From Lachnospiraceae bacterium (GTDB taxonomy: Bacteria > Bacillota > Clostridia > Lachnospirales > Lachnospiraceae), in the NCBI GenBank assembly GCA_017461725.1, contig JAFTXG010000020.1:62001-126000 (forward strand): DNA of 64,000 nucleotides. Direction: 5' to 3'. The notes below the pieces were generated by a model that worked only from the letters and a program-made list of their open reading frames with translations, made no database searches and had not been told where the DNA came from. Below are positions 43,002-51,075 of the stretch, in pieces (the first letter of the stretch is position 1; each line of letters opens with the position of its first letter). The position numbers were made by a program, and so were the translations under genes.

Positions 43002-43029
43002 CCCAGTCGGCTTTCATCCGATCTGCTCC

Positions 43030-45456
43030 TCACTCAATCGCTCCGATATCGTACACTGACTTGATCTGAAGCTTCTCTGCCAGTTCCTCGGTGGAATACT
43101 CCGTCTGTGCGTAAATCTTCCGCTCGCCCGCATCGGTCAGATCAAAGAAATTCTCCGACAGCACACAGTCGATGTCCGTAAAATCAATATACACACCTTT
43201 TGTGAAACAGTCAGAAGTCACGTTGAGAACCACTGTATCTGTTTCATCCGAACTTTTTTCTATCTTAACACAAATCTGCGGCTTTTGCCACTCATAATGC
43301 TTCGGCTTCGCAAACAGCTCCGTCTGGCTCATCACGCGATTTCCTGACTCATCGTACAAGTCTGCGCAGATGTAGTTGCTGTAGATATCCTCGGGCTCAG
43401 GGATCATGGTGCAGACATCCTCGGAGGTCAGCGCAGGAACCGTAATATCCATTCTTCTCTCTGTGATCACGCTGAAATCATTTCTGCACAGTCTGACCCT
43501 CACACTGCCCTTAAACTCACTCATGGTCTCGTTGGACACGTTCACTGCCAGACGCTGCTTTTCCTCCACGCCCTTGTGCTCCAGAAAAAGTCCCATGGCC
43601 ACCGGCGCGTAGAATTTCTTCGCCGCATAGTGAAGCGCCTTATATCTTCCGTAATAGTCCACGCTGGACCAGGAAGCCACCGGCCAGCAGTCATTGACCT
43701 GCCAGTAGATGGAGCCCATGCAGACACCGCGATTTCTTCTGAAATGCTCCACACCGTACTTGATCGCGTCCGCCTGAAGCATCTGGGACGCGTAGACAAT
43801 ATTTTCAAAGGTGGTCGGATACAGGTAGGTATCGGACATGTAGGACATGATCTTTCCGTTGCCACTCTTGCACTTCTGATGGTTTTCCATCACCCGCGAG
43901 AAAATGTTTCTGTCCTTCTTCTCCGCAAATGCACAGATGGTCTTGTAGGACGGGAAGCTCTCAAAACCGTACTCGGAACAGAAGCGGAACTGATGATCCC
44001 GGTAGTCGGTGAAGGGAATACCGCCGTGCCATACTCTCCAGTAATGGACATCGCACTTCAAATTCGCCTGCGGATCGTCAAAGCCACCGCCGCTGGACGG
44101 ACTGGAAGGCCAGTAGAAGGTCTGAGGCGCATATTCTGTGCAGATCTCCGGCAGAATCATCTCGTTCAGGCGAATATAGTCCTGACGAACCAGCTCATTG
44201 TTCGTCTCATGGGCCACCATATCCTCCATCTCATTGTTTCCGCACATCAGACCCAGACATGCATGGTGTCTGATCCGCTTCAGATTGCAGATGGCTTCAT
44301 TAATAAAGTTGCTCTCAAAACGTTTTGTCAGGCGCACATGGATGCAGGCAACCATGAAATCCTGCCACACGATCAGACCGTACCGATCACAGAGGTCAAA
44401 GAACTCGTCCTCGGGGTAATAACCACCACCCCACACGCGCAGGCTGTTAAAGTTGGCATCTACACAGGTCTGAATGAACCGCTCGGTGCGCTCCGGATTG
44501 ATCCGGCAGAGCAGGCTGTCCTGAGGAATGTAATTTGCTCCCATGGCAAAGATTTTCACGCCGTTGAGCACAAAACAGAACTCCCGGCCAAGACGGTCAT
44601 GCTCCGTGCTGACGGTCAGCGTGCGCAGACCGACTGTTTTCTGCTGGGTATCCAGGACTGTTCCGTCTTTCTCTAAAATAATTTCCAGCTCATACAGATA
44701 CTGCTCACCGTAGCCGCGAGCCCACCACAGTCTGGGATTTTCGATGGTGATGGTTCCTTTTCCCCCCACCAATTTTACCTTCTGTCCGTCAATGCAGGCA
44801 AAGAGTTCACAATCCTTGTGATGAGCGGTCTCCACCTGAATCTCCAGCTCCACGCTGCCCTCACTGTGATGCTGCAGCACCAGAACGTCCTCTATCCGGT
44901 CCTGATCGTAGGCGCGCAGCTCCACCGGGCGGAAAATGCCCATGTCGGGAAGCTTCGGACCCCAGTCCCAACCGGACATGTAGAGCGCCTTTCTCAGATG
45001 GGCAGCTCCGCGGATGGTATCACCGTTCTTCTCGCCGTTGGTCCAGAGATAGTGCTTCGCATTCTGCTCCTTAAAATATCTGATCGGAGAAGAAAACTTG
45101 AGGGTAATCGTGTTCTCTCCTGCCTTCAGATAAGCATTCACATCATATGTATAGGTGATGTGCATATCATCCACCCGGTCCAGCAAGTGTCCGTTCAGAT
45201 AGATGGCGCAGATTGTGTCCAAACCGTAGAACACCAGCTCCTTGTACTCCCGCGCAAATGTCTCCTCGTCCACCACAAAGACTGACGTAAATTCGCAGTC
45301 CTTGTCGGAAAGCTTTGTCAGCTCCAGCTCATTCAGACCGTAAAACGGGTCCTTGATCAGACCGTGCTCCAGCAAGACACTGTACATGGAACAGGGTGCC
45401 GTACAGAGCAGATTGTTGTAATTCTCATAATTTAGTTTCCATTGACTGATATACAT
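43030..45456 (-). CDS. Beta-mannosidase, glycoside hydrolase family 2
   Basis: 808 residues of the GH2 mannosidase branch. An N-terminal jelly-roll sugar-binding domain is followed by an immunoglobulin-like domain and a TIM barrel. The catalytic acid/base is E409 in MCGNNEMEDM and the nucleophile is E495 in FCSEYGFESFPS. No signal peptide, so it should release mannose from imported oligosaccharides in the cytosol. AAGGAGG precedes the ATG, 21 bases after the esterase stop. It is the core of the mannoside run. Confidence 0.92.
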   Translation of the reverse strand: MYISQWKLNYENYNNLLCTAPCSMYSVLLEHGLIKDPFYGLNELELTKLSDKDCEFTSVFVVDEETFAREYKELVFYGLDTICAIYLNGHLLDRVDDMHITYTYDVNAYLKAGENTITLKFSSPIRYFKEQNAKHYLWTNGEKNGDTIRGAAHLRKALYMSGWDWGPKLPDMGIFRPVELRAYDQDRIEDVLVLQHHSEGSVELEIQVETAHHKDCELFACIDGQKVKLVGGKGTITIENPRLWWARGYGEQYLYELEIILEKDGTVLDTQQKTVGLRTLTVSTEHDRLGREFCFVLNGVKIFAMGANYIPQDSLLCRINPERTERFIQTCVDANFNSLRVWGGGYYPEDEFFDLCDRYGLIVWQDFMVACIHVRLTKRFESNFINEAICNLKRIRHHACLGLMCGNNEMEDMVAHETNNELVRQDYIRLNEMILPEICTEYAPQTFYWPSSPSSGGGFDDPQANLKCDVHYWRVWHGGIPFTDYRDHQFRFCSEYGFESFPSYKTICAFAEKKDRNIFSRVMENHQKCKSGNGKIMSYMSDTYLYPTTFENIVYASQMLQADAIKYGVEHFRRNRGVCMGSIYWQVNDCWPVASWSSVDYYGRYKALHYAAKKFYAPVAMGLFLEHKGVEEKQRLAVNVSNETMSEFKGSVRVRLCRNDFSVITERRMDITVPALTSEDVCTMIPEPEDIYSNYICADLYDESGNRVMSQTELFAKPKHYEWQKPQICVKIEKSSDETDTVVLNVTSDCFTKGVYIDFTDIDCVLSENFFDLTDAGERKIYAQTEYSTEELAEKLQIKSVYDIGAIE

Positions 45457-45477
45457 CTGTCTTCCTCCTTAATGCAG

Positions 45478-46155
45478 TTAAAAATACTCCGACATCGCCT
45501 CCGGCACCGGTGCGAAATCAGTCCTTCGCTGACTTAGCAGCCACTCAATGAGTTCTGTCCGGTAGTAGGCTTCCTCAATTCCATCGTTATGGCCAAAACC
45601 TTTCAACACAATCAACTCCGCATTGCCGCCGTGCTGATTCACCGCATCCACCATCAGATGGGAATTGACCAGCACAACGGTATCATCCGCGTCTCCGTGC
45701 CAGGTCTTAACCGGTGTCGTCCTTAAATTCCCGGCGCGCCAGGGCATGGCCCCACCGCAGACCGGGGCGATGCCGGCAAAGAAATTGCCGTAGGTCAGGC
45801 CCATCTCCCAGGTCCCGTAACCGCCCATACTGGAGCCGGTGATGCAGATCCGGTCAGGCTTGATCTCAAATTCGGAAACCACCTCGTCGATCAGCTGTTT
45901 CACCTCACGTACCACATTGTTCCACACAAACTCCGCGGGACACTGAGGGCAGAGAACGATGGCCGGGAACTCCCTGCCTTCCTTCAGCATTTTGGGAATG
46001 CCATGACGTGTCAGATGGGAAAGCTCCTTTCCCCGCTCTCCGGCTCCGTGGAGGTAAACCAAAAGAGGCAGATCCTCTTTTGCTCCCTCCGGCAGGCAAA
46101 GTATGTAACCAAGTCTGCCGGGAGCTGCTTCTACATAGTTCAATTTCCTGTTCAA
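45478..46155 (-). CDS. Alpha/beta hydrolase, probable carbohydrate esterase
   Basis: 225 residues with the nucleophile elbow ITGSSMGGYGTWE, the Asp in WHGDADDTV and His in KGFGHNDGIEEAY. The fold and motifs match polyhydroxybutyrate-depolymerase/feruloyl- or acetyl-esterase-like proteins. No signal peptide. The start appears to be TTG 46155, with GGGGGATAAGCA ahead; no ATG fits. It is the first gene of the mannoside run, divergent from araC, and its leader contains a remnant of another esterase gene (46182-46221). Confidence 0.85.
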   Translation of the reverse strand: MNRKLNYVEAAPGRLGYILCLPEGAKEDLPLLVYLHGAGERGKELSHLTRHGIPKMLKEGREFPAIVLCPQCPAEFVWNNVVREVKQLIDEVVSEFEIKPDRICITGSSMGGYGTWEMGLTYGNFFAGIAPVCGGAMPWRAGNLRTTPVKTWHGDADDTVVLVNSHLMVDAVNQHGGNAELIVLKGFGHNDGIEEAYYRTELIEWLLSQRRTDFAPVPEAMSEYF

Positions 46156-46181
46156 TGCTTATCCCCCATTTCTTTTTCTAT

Positions 46182-46221
46182 ATACTCGAAGGGAGCCTTT
46201 GCCCTGGACAGGGCCAGACAC
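46182..46221 (-). repeat. 40-bp direct repeat, copy 1 (remnant of an esterase gene)
   Basis: 38 of 40 positions match 47339-47378. On the minus strand it still reads LALSRAKAPFEY in frame, against LALSRAKVPFEY in the intact esterase at 47216-48040, then runs to a stop at 46152. It contains the short inverted repeat GCCCT/AGGGC. Confidence 0.75.
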
Positions 46222-46250
46222 CATTACCGCTGTAATTCACCACTTCTTAC

Positions 46251-46278
46251 AGTATAACTTAAATAAATCAATTGTAAA
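46251..46278 (-). promoter_or_regulatory. Promoter of the mannoside gene run
   Basis: Minus-strand TTTACA (46273-46278) and TATACT (46251-46256), spacer 16. Its -35 box overlaps that of the opposite araC promoter. Confidence 0.55.
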
Positions 46279-46300
46279 TTTCATAAATTCAGTATATAAT
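46272..46300 (+). promoter_or_regulatory. Promoter of araC
   Basis: TTGTAA (46272-46277) and consensus TATAAT (46295-46300), spacer 17. Confidence 0.7.
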
Positions 46301-46303
46301 TGA

Positions 46304-46320
46304 GAAAATCAACGATTTTC
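46304..46320 (+). promoter_or_regulatory. Palindrome at the araC transcription start
   Basis: GAAAATC-AAC-GATTTTC, perfect 7-bp arms with a 3-base spacer, starting 4 bases after the -10 box. A candidate operator for autoregulation and for control of the divergent mannoside genes. Confidence 0.5.
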
Positions 46321-46390
46321 ATTCCAACCGTTTATCCCGGTTCACTTTTGTAAACAGACCGCATGAACGGTGAATTACAAGGAGCAAGCT

Positions 46391-47206
46391 ATGTCCCAGA
46401 GCACACATCAAAATTTAGATAAGTTACCGCTGGATATTTCCGATGAGGACGGCATCCTGATCGAGCGGCACAAAAACCCAAAAGGACGCCGCATTCCCCT
46501 TCACTGGCATGAATTTCTGGAATTTGAGATCGTTGTCTCCGGCACGGCGAGGCACATCTACAACCAGCAGGAATATCTGCTCACCCGCGGCAGTGCCTAC
46601 ATGACCAGCTATCACGATTTTCATGAACTGCTCTCCCTGACCGATCTGGATATTTACTGTATCCATTTCACCAAACAGATCCTCGACCCGGAGATCGCCC
46701 GTTTTCTGGACTACAATAAATTTCATTGCCAGCTCTCGGAGGAGGAAACCCGGTGGGCAGTGCAGCACATTGAGGAGCTTATCGCGGAAATCAACTCCTC
46801 CCATCCGCTCCGCAGCCTGATGATCCGGAATCTCTTTTCGGAAATCATCATTATGATGATCCGGAAATCCTCACCCGGTGAACGTGAGGAAATGCCTCTG
46901 CCGATTCAGCAGGTCCTGGCCTATATGAATGAAACCTTCCGGAGCAAGCTGACGCTTCGAAAGGTTTCTGAGCAGTTTTCCTTTTCCCCAAACTATCTGG
47001 GACATCTGTTCAAGCAGCAGATGGGCTGCACCTTTAACGAATATCTGCACACCCTCCGGCTGAAATATGCCTGCAGTCTGCTGCAGAAATCCGATCTGTC
47101 CATCAAAGAGATCGCGGCAGCCTCCGGTTATGGCTCTACCGAACATTTTGTCAGCAGCTTTAAGCAGAAGATGCAGATGACCCCGGGGGAGTATCGGCGT
47201 CAGTGA
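46391..47206 (+). CDS. AraC family transcriptional regulator
   Basis: 271 residues: an N-terminal cupin sensor domain (PLHWHEFLEFEIVVSG with the sugar-binding His/Glu pattern) and a C-terminal AraC DNA-binding domain (LTLRKVSEQFSFSPNYLGHL, then IKEIAAASGYGSTEHFVSSF). Regulators of this layout sense sugars. ATG 46391 follows AAGGAGC; a GTG at 46370 has no ribosome site. It lies between the mannoside run (divergent) and the galacturonate operon (convergent). The segment it occupies is bounded by the two 40-bp repeat copies. Confidence 0.93.
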   Translation: MSQSTHQNLDKLPLDISDEDGILIERHKNPKGRRIPLHWHEFLEFEIVVSGTARHIYNQQEYLLTRGSAYMTSYHDFHELLSLTDLDIYCIHFTKQILDPEIARFLDYNKFHCQLSEEETRWAVQHIEELIAEINSSHPLRSLMIRNLFSEIIIMMIRKSSPGEREEMPLPIQQVLAYMNETFRSKLTLRKVSEQFSFSPNYLGHLFKQQMGCTFNEYLHTLRLKYACSLLQKSDLSIKEIAAASGYGSTEHFVSSFKQKMQMTPGEYRRQ

Positions 47207-47215
47207 TGTGACCGC

Positions 47216-48040
47216 TTACCGCGCAGCCTTATCCAGCCACTTAATACTCCACTCCATCCACCGGGCATTGTAGTCGCAGGGTGTTCCCACTTCCTCGGTG
47301 CAGACAGACATCCCGTGCTCCCCCTCCGGGAATACATGATACTCGAAGGGAACCTTTGCCCTGGACAGGGCAAGACACATCTTCAAGCTGTTCTCCACCG
47401 GGACACAGCTGTCCGCCGCCGTATGCCACAGGAACGTGGGCGGAGTCTGTCCGTCCACATGCTGATCCAGACCGAACCACAAATACTTTTCACTGCCAAC
47501 CTCAGCACCGCTGACTTTTTTGATGGAGCCCTCGTGGGCGTACTCATCGGCGGTGATCACCGGATAGCAGAGGATCATGGCATCGGGGCGGATCGTACTC
47601 TTGCAATAGCGTTCCGACCTTTTTACCTGACGATTAAACTCATCCCAAAACGCAGACTCCTTGTAAAGCGTTCCCAGCGAAGCCGCCAGATGACCGCCTG
47701 CGGAGAAACCGCACACAGCGATTTTCTGCGGATCAGTATTCCACTCCTGAGCATGCTCACGGATATGAGCCATCGTCGCTGCCAACTGGCACAGCGGTGT
47801 AAACTCCCCAGCTTTTTCCCCCACGGAATAGGTCAGAATAAAGGTGTTATAACCGGCCTCAAAATAAGGCCTCGCCACCGGTTCCGCCTCACGGCCGGAA
47901 ACATGATTGTATCCTCCGCCGGGACAGATGATGATGGCCGGATAGGACTTAGCTCCTGTATCAGCCTCGCCCTCACCATGTAACCAGGCGGAGACACTGC
48001 ACTCATCGATTCCCTCCGGAATAAACTCAAATTTTTTCAT
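47216..48040 (-). CDS. Alpha/beta hydrolase, acetyl-xylan-esterase-like (BD-FAE type)
   Basis: 274 residues. Oxyanion motif CPGGGYNHVSGREAEPVA, nucleophile elbow CGFSAGGHLAASLG, Asp in HTAADSCVPVENS, and His in FPEGEHGMS. No signal peptide, so likely deacetylates imported pectic or hemicellulosic oligosaccharides. ATG 48040 has CAGGAG ahead; the longer start at 48073 has none. It is the last gene of the galacturonate operon and converges on araC with a 9-base gap. Bases 47339-47378 are the intact copy of the repeat. Confidence 0.9.
   Translation of the reverse strand: MKKFEFIPEGIDECSVSAWLHGEGEADTGAKSYPAIIICPGGGYNHVSGREAEPVARPYFEAGYNTFILTYSVGEKAGEFTPLCQLAATMAHIREHAQEWNTDPQKIAVCGFSAGGHLAASLGTLYKESAFWDEFNRQVKRSERYCKSTIRPDAMILCYPVITADEYAHEGSIKKVSGAEVGSEKYLWFGLDQHVDGQTPPTFLWHTAADSCVPVENSLKMCLALSRAKVPFEYHVFPEGEHGMSVCTEEVGTPCDYNARWMEWSIKWLDKAAR
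47339..47378 (-). repeat. 40-bp direct repeat, copy 2 (inside the esterase gene)
   Basis: Matches 46182-46221 at 38 of 40 positions in the same orientation; here it is part of the intact coding sequence near the catalytic His. The copies are 1157 bases apart. Confidence 0.75.
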
Positions 48041-48118
48041 GTTTTCTCCTGTGAATCCCTTTTTCATAGCCATTCATGCCATCCAGTGCAGATATGACGA
48101 CCGGGATTTGTACCTTTC

Positions 48119-49531
48119 TTATGCCAAATCCAGCTTAAAATAATCCTTCGCATTATTAAAGGAAATACCTTTGACGATCATTTCCAGCATCTCCATGTCC
48201 GCCGGGAACTCACCCTTCTCCACCCAGTTTCCAATCAGATTGCAGAGAATCCGGCGGAAATACTCATGTCTGGTGTAGGACAGAAAACTTCTGGAATCGG
48301 TGAGCATGCCCACAAAGCCGGACAGGTTGCCCAGGTTTGCCAGGGAGATCAACTGCTCCTCCATCCCCTTTTTGTGGTCATTGAACCACCATGCACTACC
48401 CTGCTGAACCTTCGCCACCGCAGTGGAATCCTGGAAACAGCCGAGAATCGTTCCGATGGCTGCGTTGTCCACCGGGTTCAAGCTGTAGAGAATGGTTCTG
48501 GGAAGCTCATCTGTGGCCACCAGCGCATTGAGGAAGTCAGCCGTTTGAGCGGAGGGCGCATAGTTATTAATACAGTCATAGCCGGTGTCGGGGCCAAGCT
48601 TCTCAAACAGCAGGCCGTTATTGTCCCGCTTGCAGCCGTAGTGAAGCTGCATCGCCCAGTCCAGCTCATGATACTTTCTGCCCACAAACAGCATGAAAGC
48701 AGTCTTATATTTCAGTTCCTCCTCCCTGGAAAGCATCTCGCCGGAAAGCCTCTTTGCAAAGATAGCTTCCACTTCCTCGTCGGAGGCCGGGTAATACATC
48801 ACATATTCCAGCGCGTGGTCGGAGGCCTTACATCCGTTCTCATCAAAATACGCCATCCGCTTTGCCAATGCCTCTTTCACATCTGCAAAGCATTTGATCT
48901 CGGTCATCCCTGCTGCAGCGGCCAGCTTCTCCAGATACAATACAAAGTCAGGCTTTTCAATATTCATGGCCTTGTCCGGTCTCCAGGAGGGTGCCACCAC
49001 CACGTCGAAGGTCTCGTCCGCCGCCAGCATCCGATGCCATTCCAGCGAGTCGATGGGATCATCGGTGGTTCCGATAAACTTCACATTGCTCTGCCGGATA
49101 ATATTTCGCACACTCAGGGAATCTTCCTGCAATTTTGCATTGCAGAGCTCCCACACCTCGTCCGCAGTCTTTGTATTCAGATAGCCGTGATAACCGAAAT
49201 ACCGCTGCAGCTCCAGATGACTCCAGTGGAACAGCGGATTGCCGATGGCCTTGCCCAGGCACTCTGCCCACTTGCAGAACTTCTCATAGTCGGACGCATC
49301 CCCGGTGATAAATCGCTCATCCACACCGCAGGAGCGCATAAATCTCCACTTGTAGTGATCGCCGCCCAGCCAAACCTGGGTGATATTGTCAAACTTTCTG
49401 TCCTCGGCGATCTCCTTCGGATTGATGTGGCAGTGATAGTCCACAATGGGCATATCTTTCGCAAACCCGTGATAAAGCTGCCGCGCTGTCTCTGTCTCCA
49501 ATAAGAAATTTTCATCCATAAATGCTCTCAT
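48119..49531 (-). CDS. uxaC: Uronate (glucuronate/galacturonate) isomerase
   Basis: 470-residue enzyme converting D-galacturonate to D-tagaturonate, or glucuronate to fructuronate. Family features: VDYHCHINPKEIAEDR near the N-terminus with metal-binding His residues, GTTDDPIDSLEWHR, and the C-terminal GMLTDSRSFLSYTRHEYFRR. GGGAG precedes ATG 49531, which overlaps the uxaA stop by 4 bases. Together with UxaB and UxaA it makes the standard galacturonate route. Confidence 0.97.
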   Translation of the reverse strand: MRAFMDENFLLETETARQLYHGFAKDMPIVDYHCHINPKEIAEDRKFDNITQVWLGGDHYKWRFMRSCGVDERFITGDASDYEKFCKWAECLGKAIGNPLFHWSHLELQRYFGYHGYLNTKTADEVWELCNAKLQEDSLSVRNIIRQSNVKFIGTTDDPIDSLEWHRMLAADETFDVVVAPSWRPDKAMNIEKPDFVLYLEKLAAAAGMTEIKCFADVKEALAKRMAYFDENGCKASDHALEYVMYYPASDEEVEAIFAKRLSGEMLSREEELKYKTAFMLFVGRKYHELDWAMQLHYGCKRDNNGLLFEKLGPDTGYDCINNYAPSAQTADFLNALVATDELPRTILYSLNPVDNAAIGTILGCFQDSTAVAKVQQGSAWWFNDHKKGMEEQLISLANLGNLSGFVGMLTDSRSFLSYTRHEYFRRILCNLIGNWVEKGEFPADMEMLEMIVKGISFNNAKDYFKLDLA

Positions 49532-51075
49532 AATGTCACTCCCTGTTTAAATATCGCCATATCGTGAAATCCGTTTTCCTCCGCGCAGACCTTTCTGCCC
49601 GAAGCCACCTCAACCACATAGTCAAATAATTCCTGTGCTACCTGCGCCATGGACCGATCCTCCAGAAGCACTCCGGCGTTGAAATCGATCCAGCCGGATT
49701 TCTTTCCGGCCAGGGCTGTGTTGGTGGAAATCTTTACCGTGGGCACCGGTGACGCAAAGGGCGTCCCCCGCCCTGTGGTGAACAATACCATGTGGGCACC
49801 GCTGGCCGCCAGCGCCGTGGAGGCTACCAGGTCATTGCCCGGCGCGCTTAAGAGATTTAATCCCCGCTCAGTCACCGGCTCGCCGTAGGCCAGCACCCCC
49901 TTCACCGGAGATGAACCGGACTTCTGCGTACAGCCCAGCGACTTATCCTCCAGCGTGGAAATTCCGCCTTTTTTATTGCCCGGTGACGGATTCTCGTAGA
50001 TGGTCTGATTGTGGGCGGTAAAGTAGTTTTTGAAATCATTGATCAGTGTGACGGTCTTGTCAAACAACGCCTCGTCGGCACAGCGATTCATCAGAATCGT
50101 CTCCGCACCGAACATCTCCGGCACCTCCGTCAGAATCGTGGTGCCACCCTCAGCAATCAGCATGTCCGAAAACCTGCCCACACAGGGGTTCGCCGTGATC
50201 CCGGAGAAGCCGTCGGAGCCGCCGCATTTCAAGCCAACGATTAACTCAGAGACAGGGATGGGCTCACGGCGGGAGCCTGCCGCGCAGCGGATCAGTTCCT
50301 GACACAGCTTTACGCCCTCGGCGATCTCATCCTCCACCTCCTGGGCCACCAGAAACTTCACTCGCTCCGGGTCATAGCCGCCAATATATTTCTTTAATTC
50401 CGCAATATTTGAATTTTCGCAGCCCAATCCGAGGACCAGCACGCCTCCTGCGTTGGGATGATTGATCAGATCCGCCAGAATCTTTCTGGTATTCTCCTGA
50501 TCCTCACCCATCTGGGAACAGCCGTAGGGGTGGGTAAATGCAATCACACTGTCCACACTGCCTTCGGTAAACTCGTTTGCCTGCTTTGCGATGGCCTCCG
50601 CCACGTTATTGACACAGCCTACGGTAGGAATGATCCAGATGTCGTTGCGGATACCTACCTTGCCGTCGGGGCGGGAAAAACCTTGGAAGGTCTTTCCTGT
50701 CGTAAACAGTTTACGGCCGGTGCCATATCCCTGACCATCCACACCGTAATCAATCTCTTCCGAGACCCTCTCTGTCGATTTCATATCGGCAGGCTCATAG
50801 GTATACTCCAGCAGTTCCCCCAACCCGGTCTTAATATTGTGCGTATGTACCCACTGTCCGACTCTGATCTCATTTCTGGCAGTGCCGATGGGATATCCGT
50901 ATTTGATCACCGCCCCACCGCAGGGAATATCGCACAACGCCATCTTGTGTCCCGCCGGAATATCATCTGCCACCGTGATCTGCACACCGTTTACCTCAAT
51001 CACTGCCCCTGCCTGCAGATCACGGACCGCGACGATCACATTGTCCGCCTCATGAATCCTTATGAAATCCTGCAT
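49528..51075 (-). CDS. uxaA: Altronate dehydratase
   Basis: 515 residues converting D-altronate to 2-keto-3-deoxygluconate. It has an N-terminal SAF domain (residues about 1-95, with CDIPCGGAVIKYGYPIG) and the long C-terminal dehydratase domain (FQGFSRPDGKVGIRNDIWII; LGLGCENSN; GLKCGGSDGFSGITANP). ATG 51075 follows GAGGGCG; the start overlaps uxaB by 16 bases. An in-frame extension back to 51189 lies within uxaB and was rejected. Confidence 0.96.
   Translation of the reverse strand: MQDFIRIHEADNVIVAVRDLQAGAVIEVNGVQITVADDIPAGHKMALCDIPCGGAVIKYGYPIGTARNEIRVGQWVHTHNIKTGLGELLEYTYEPADMKSTERVSEEIDYGVDGQGYGTGRKLFTTGKTFQGFSRPDGKVGIRNDIWIIPTVGCVNNVAEAIAKQANEFTEGSVDSVIAFTHPYGCSQMGEDQENTRKILADLINHPNAGGVLVLGLGCENSNIAELKKYIGGYDPERVKFLVAQEVEDEIAEGVKLCQELIRCAAGSRREPIPVSELIVGLKCGGSDGFSGITANPCVGRFSDMLIAEGGTTILTEVPEMFGAETILMNRCADEALFDKTVTLINDFKNYFTAHNQTIYENPSPGNKKGGISTLEDKSLGCTQKSGSSPVKGVLAYGEPVTERGLNLLSAPGNDLVASTALAASGAHMVLFTTGRGTPFASPVPTVKISTNTALAGKKSGWIDFNAGVLLEDRSMAQVAQELFDYVVEVASGRKVCAEENGFHDMAIFKQGVTL

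Noticed and set aside
48266..49504. 412-codon open frame on the plus strand opposite uxaC
   Set aside because: Antisense shadow of uxaC, caused by codon bias; product is unlike any protein.
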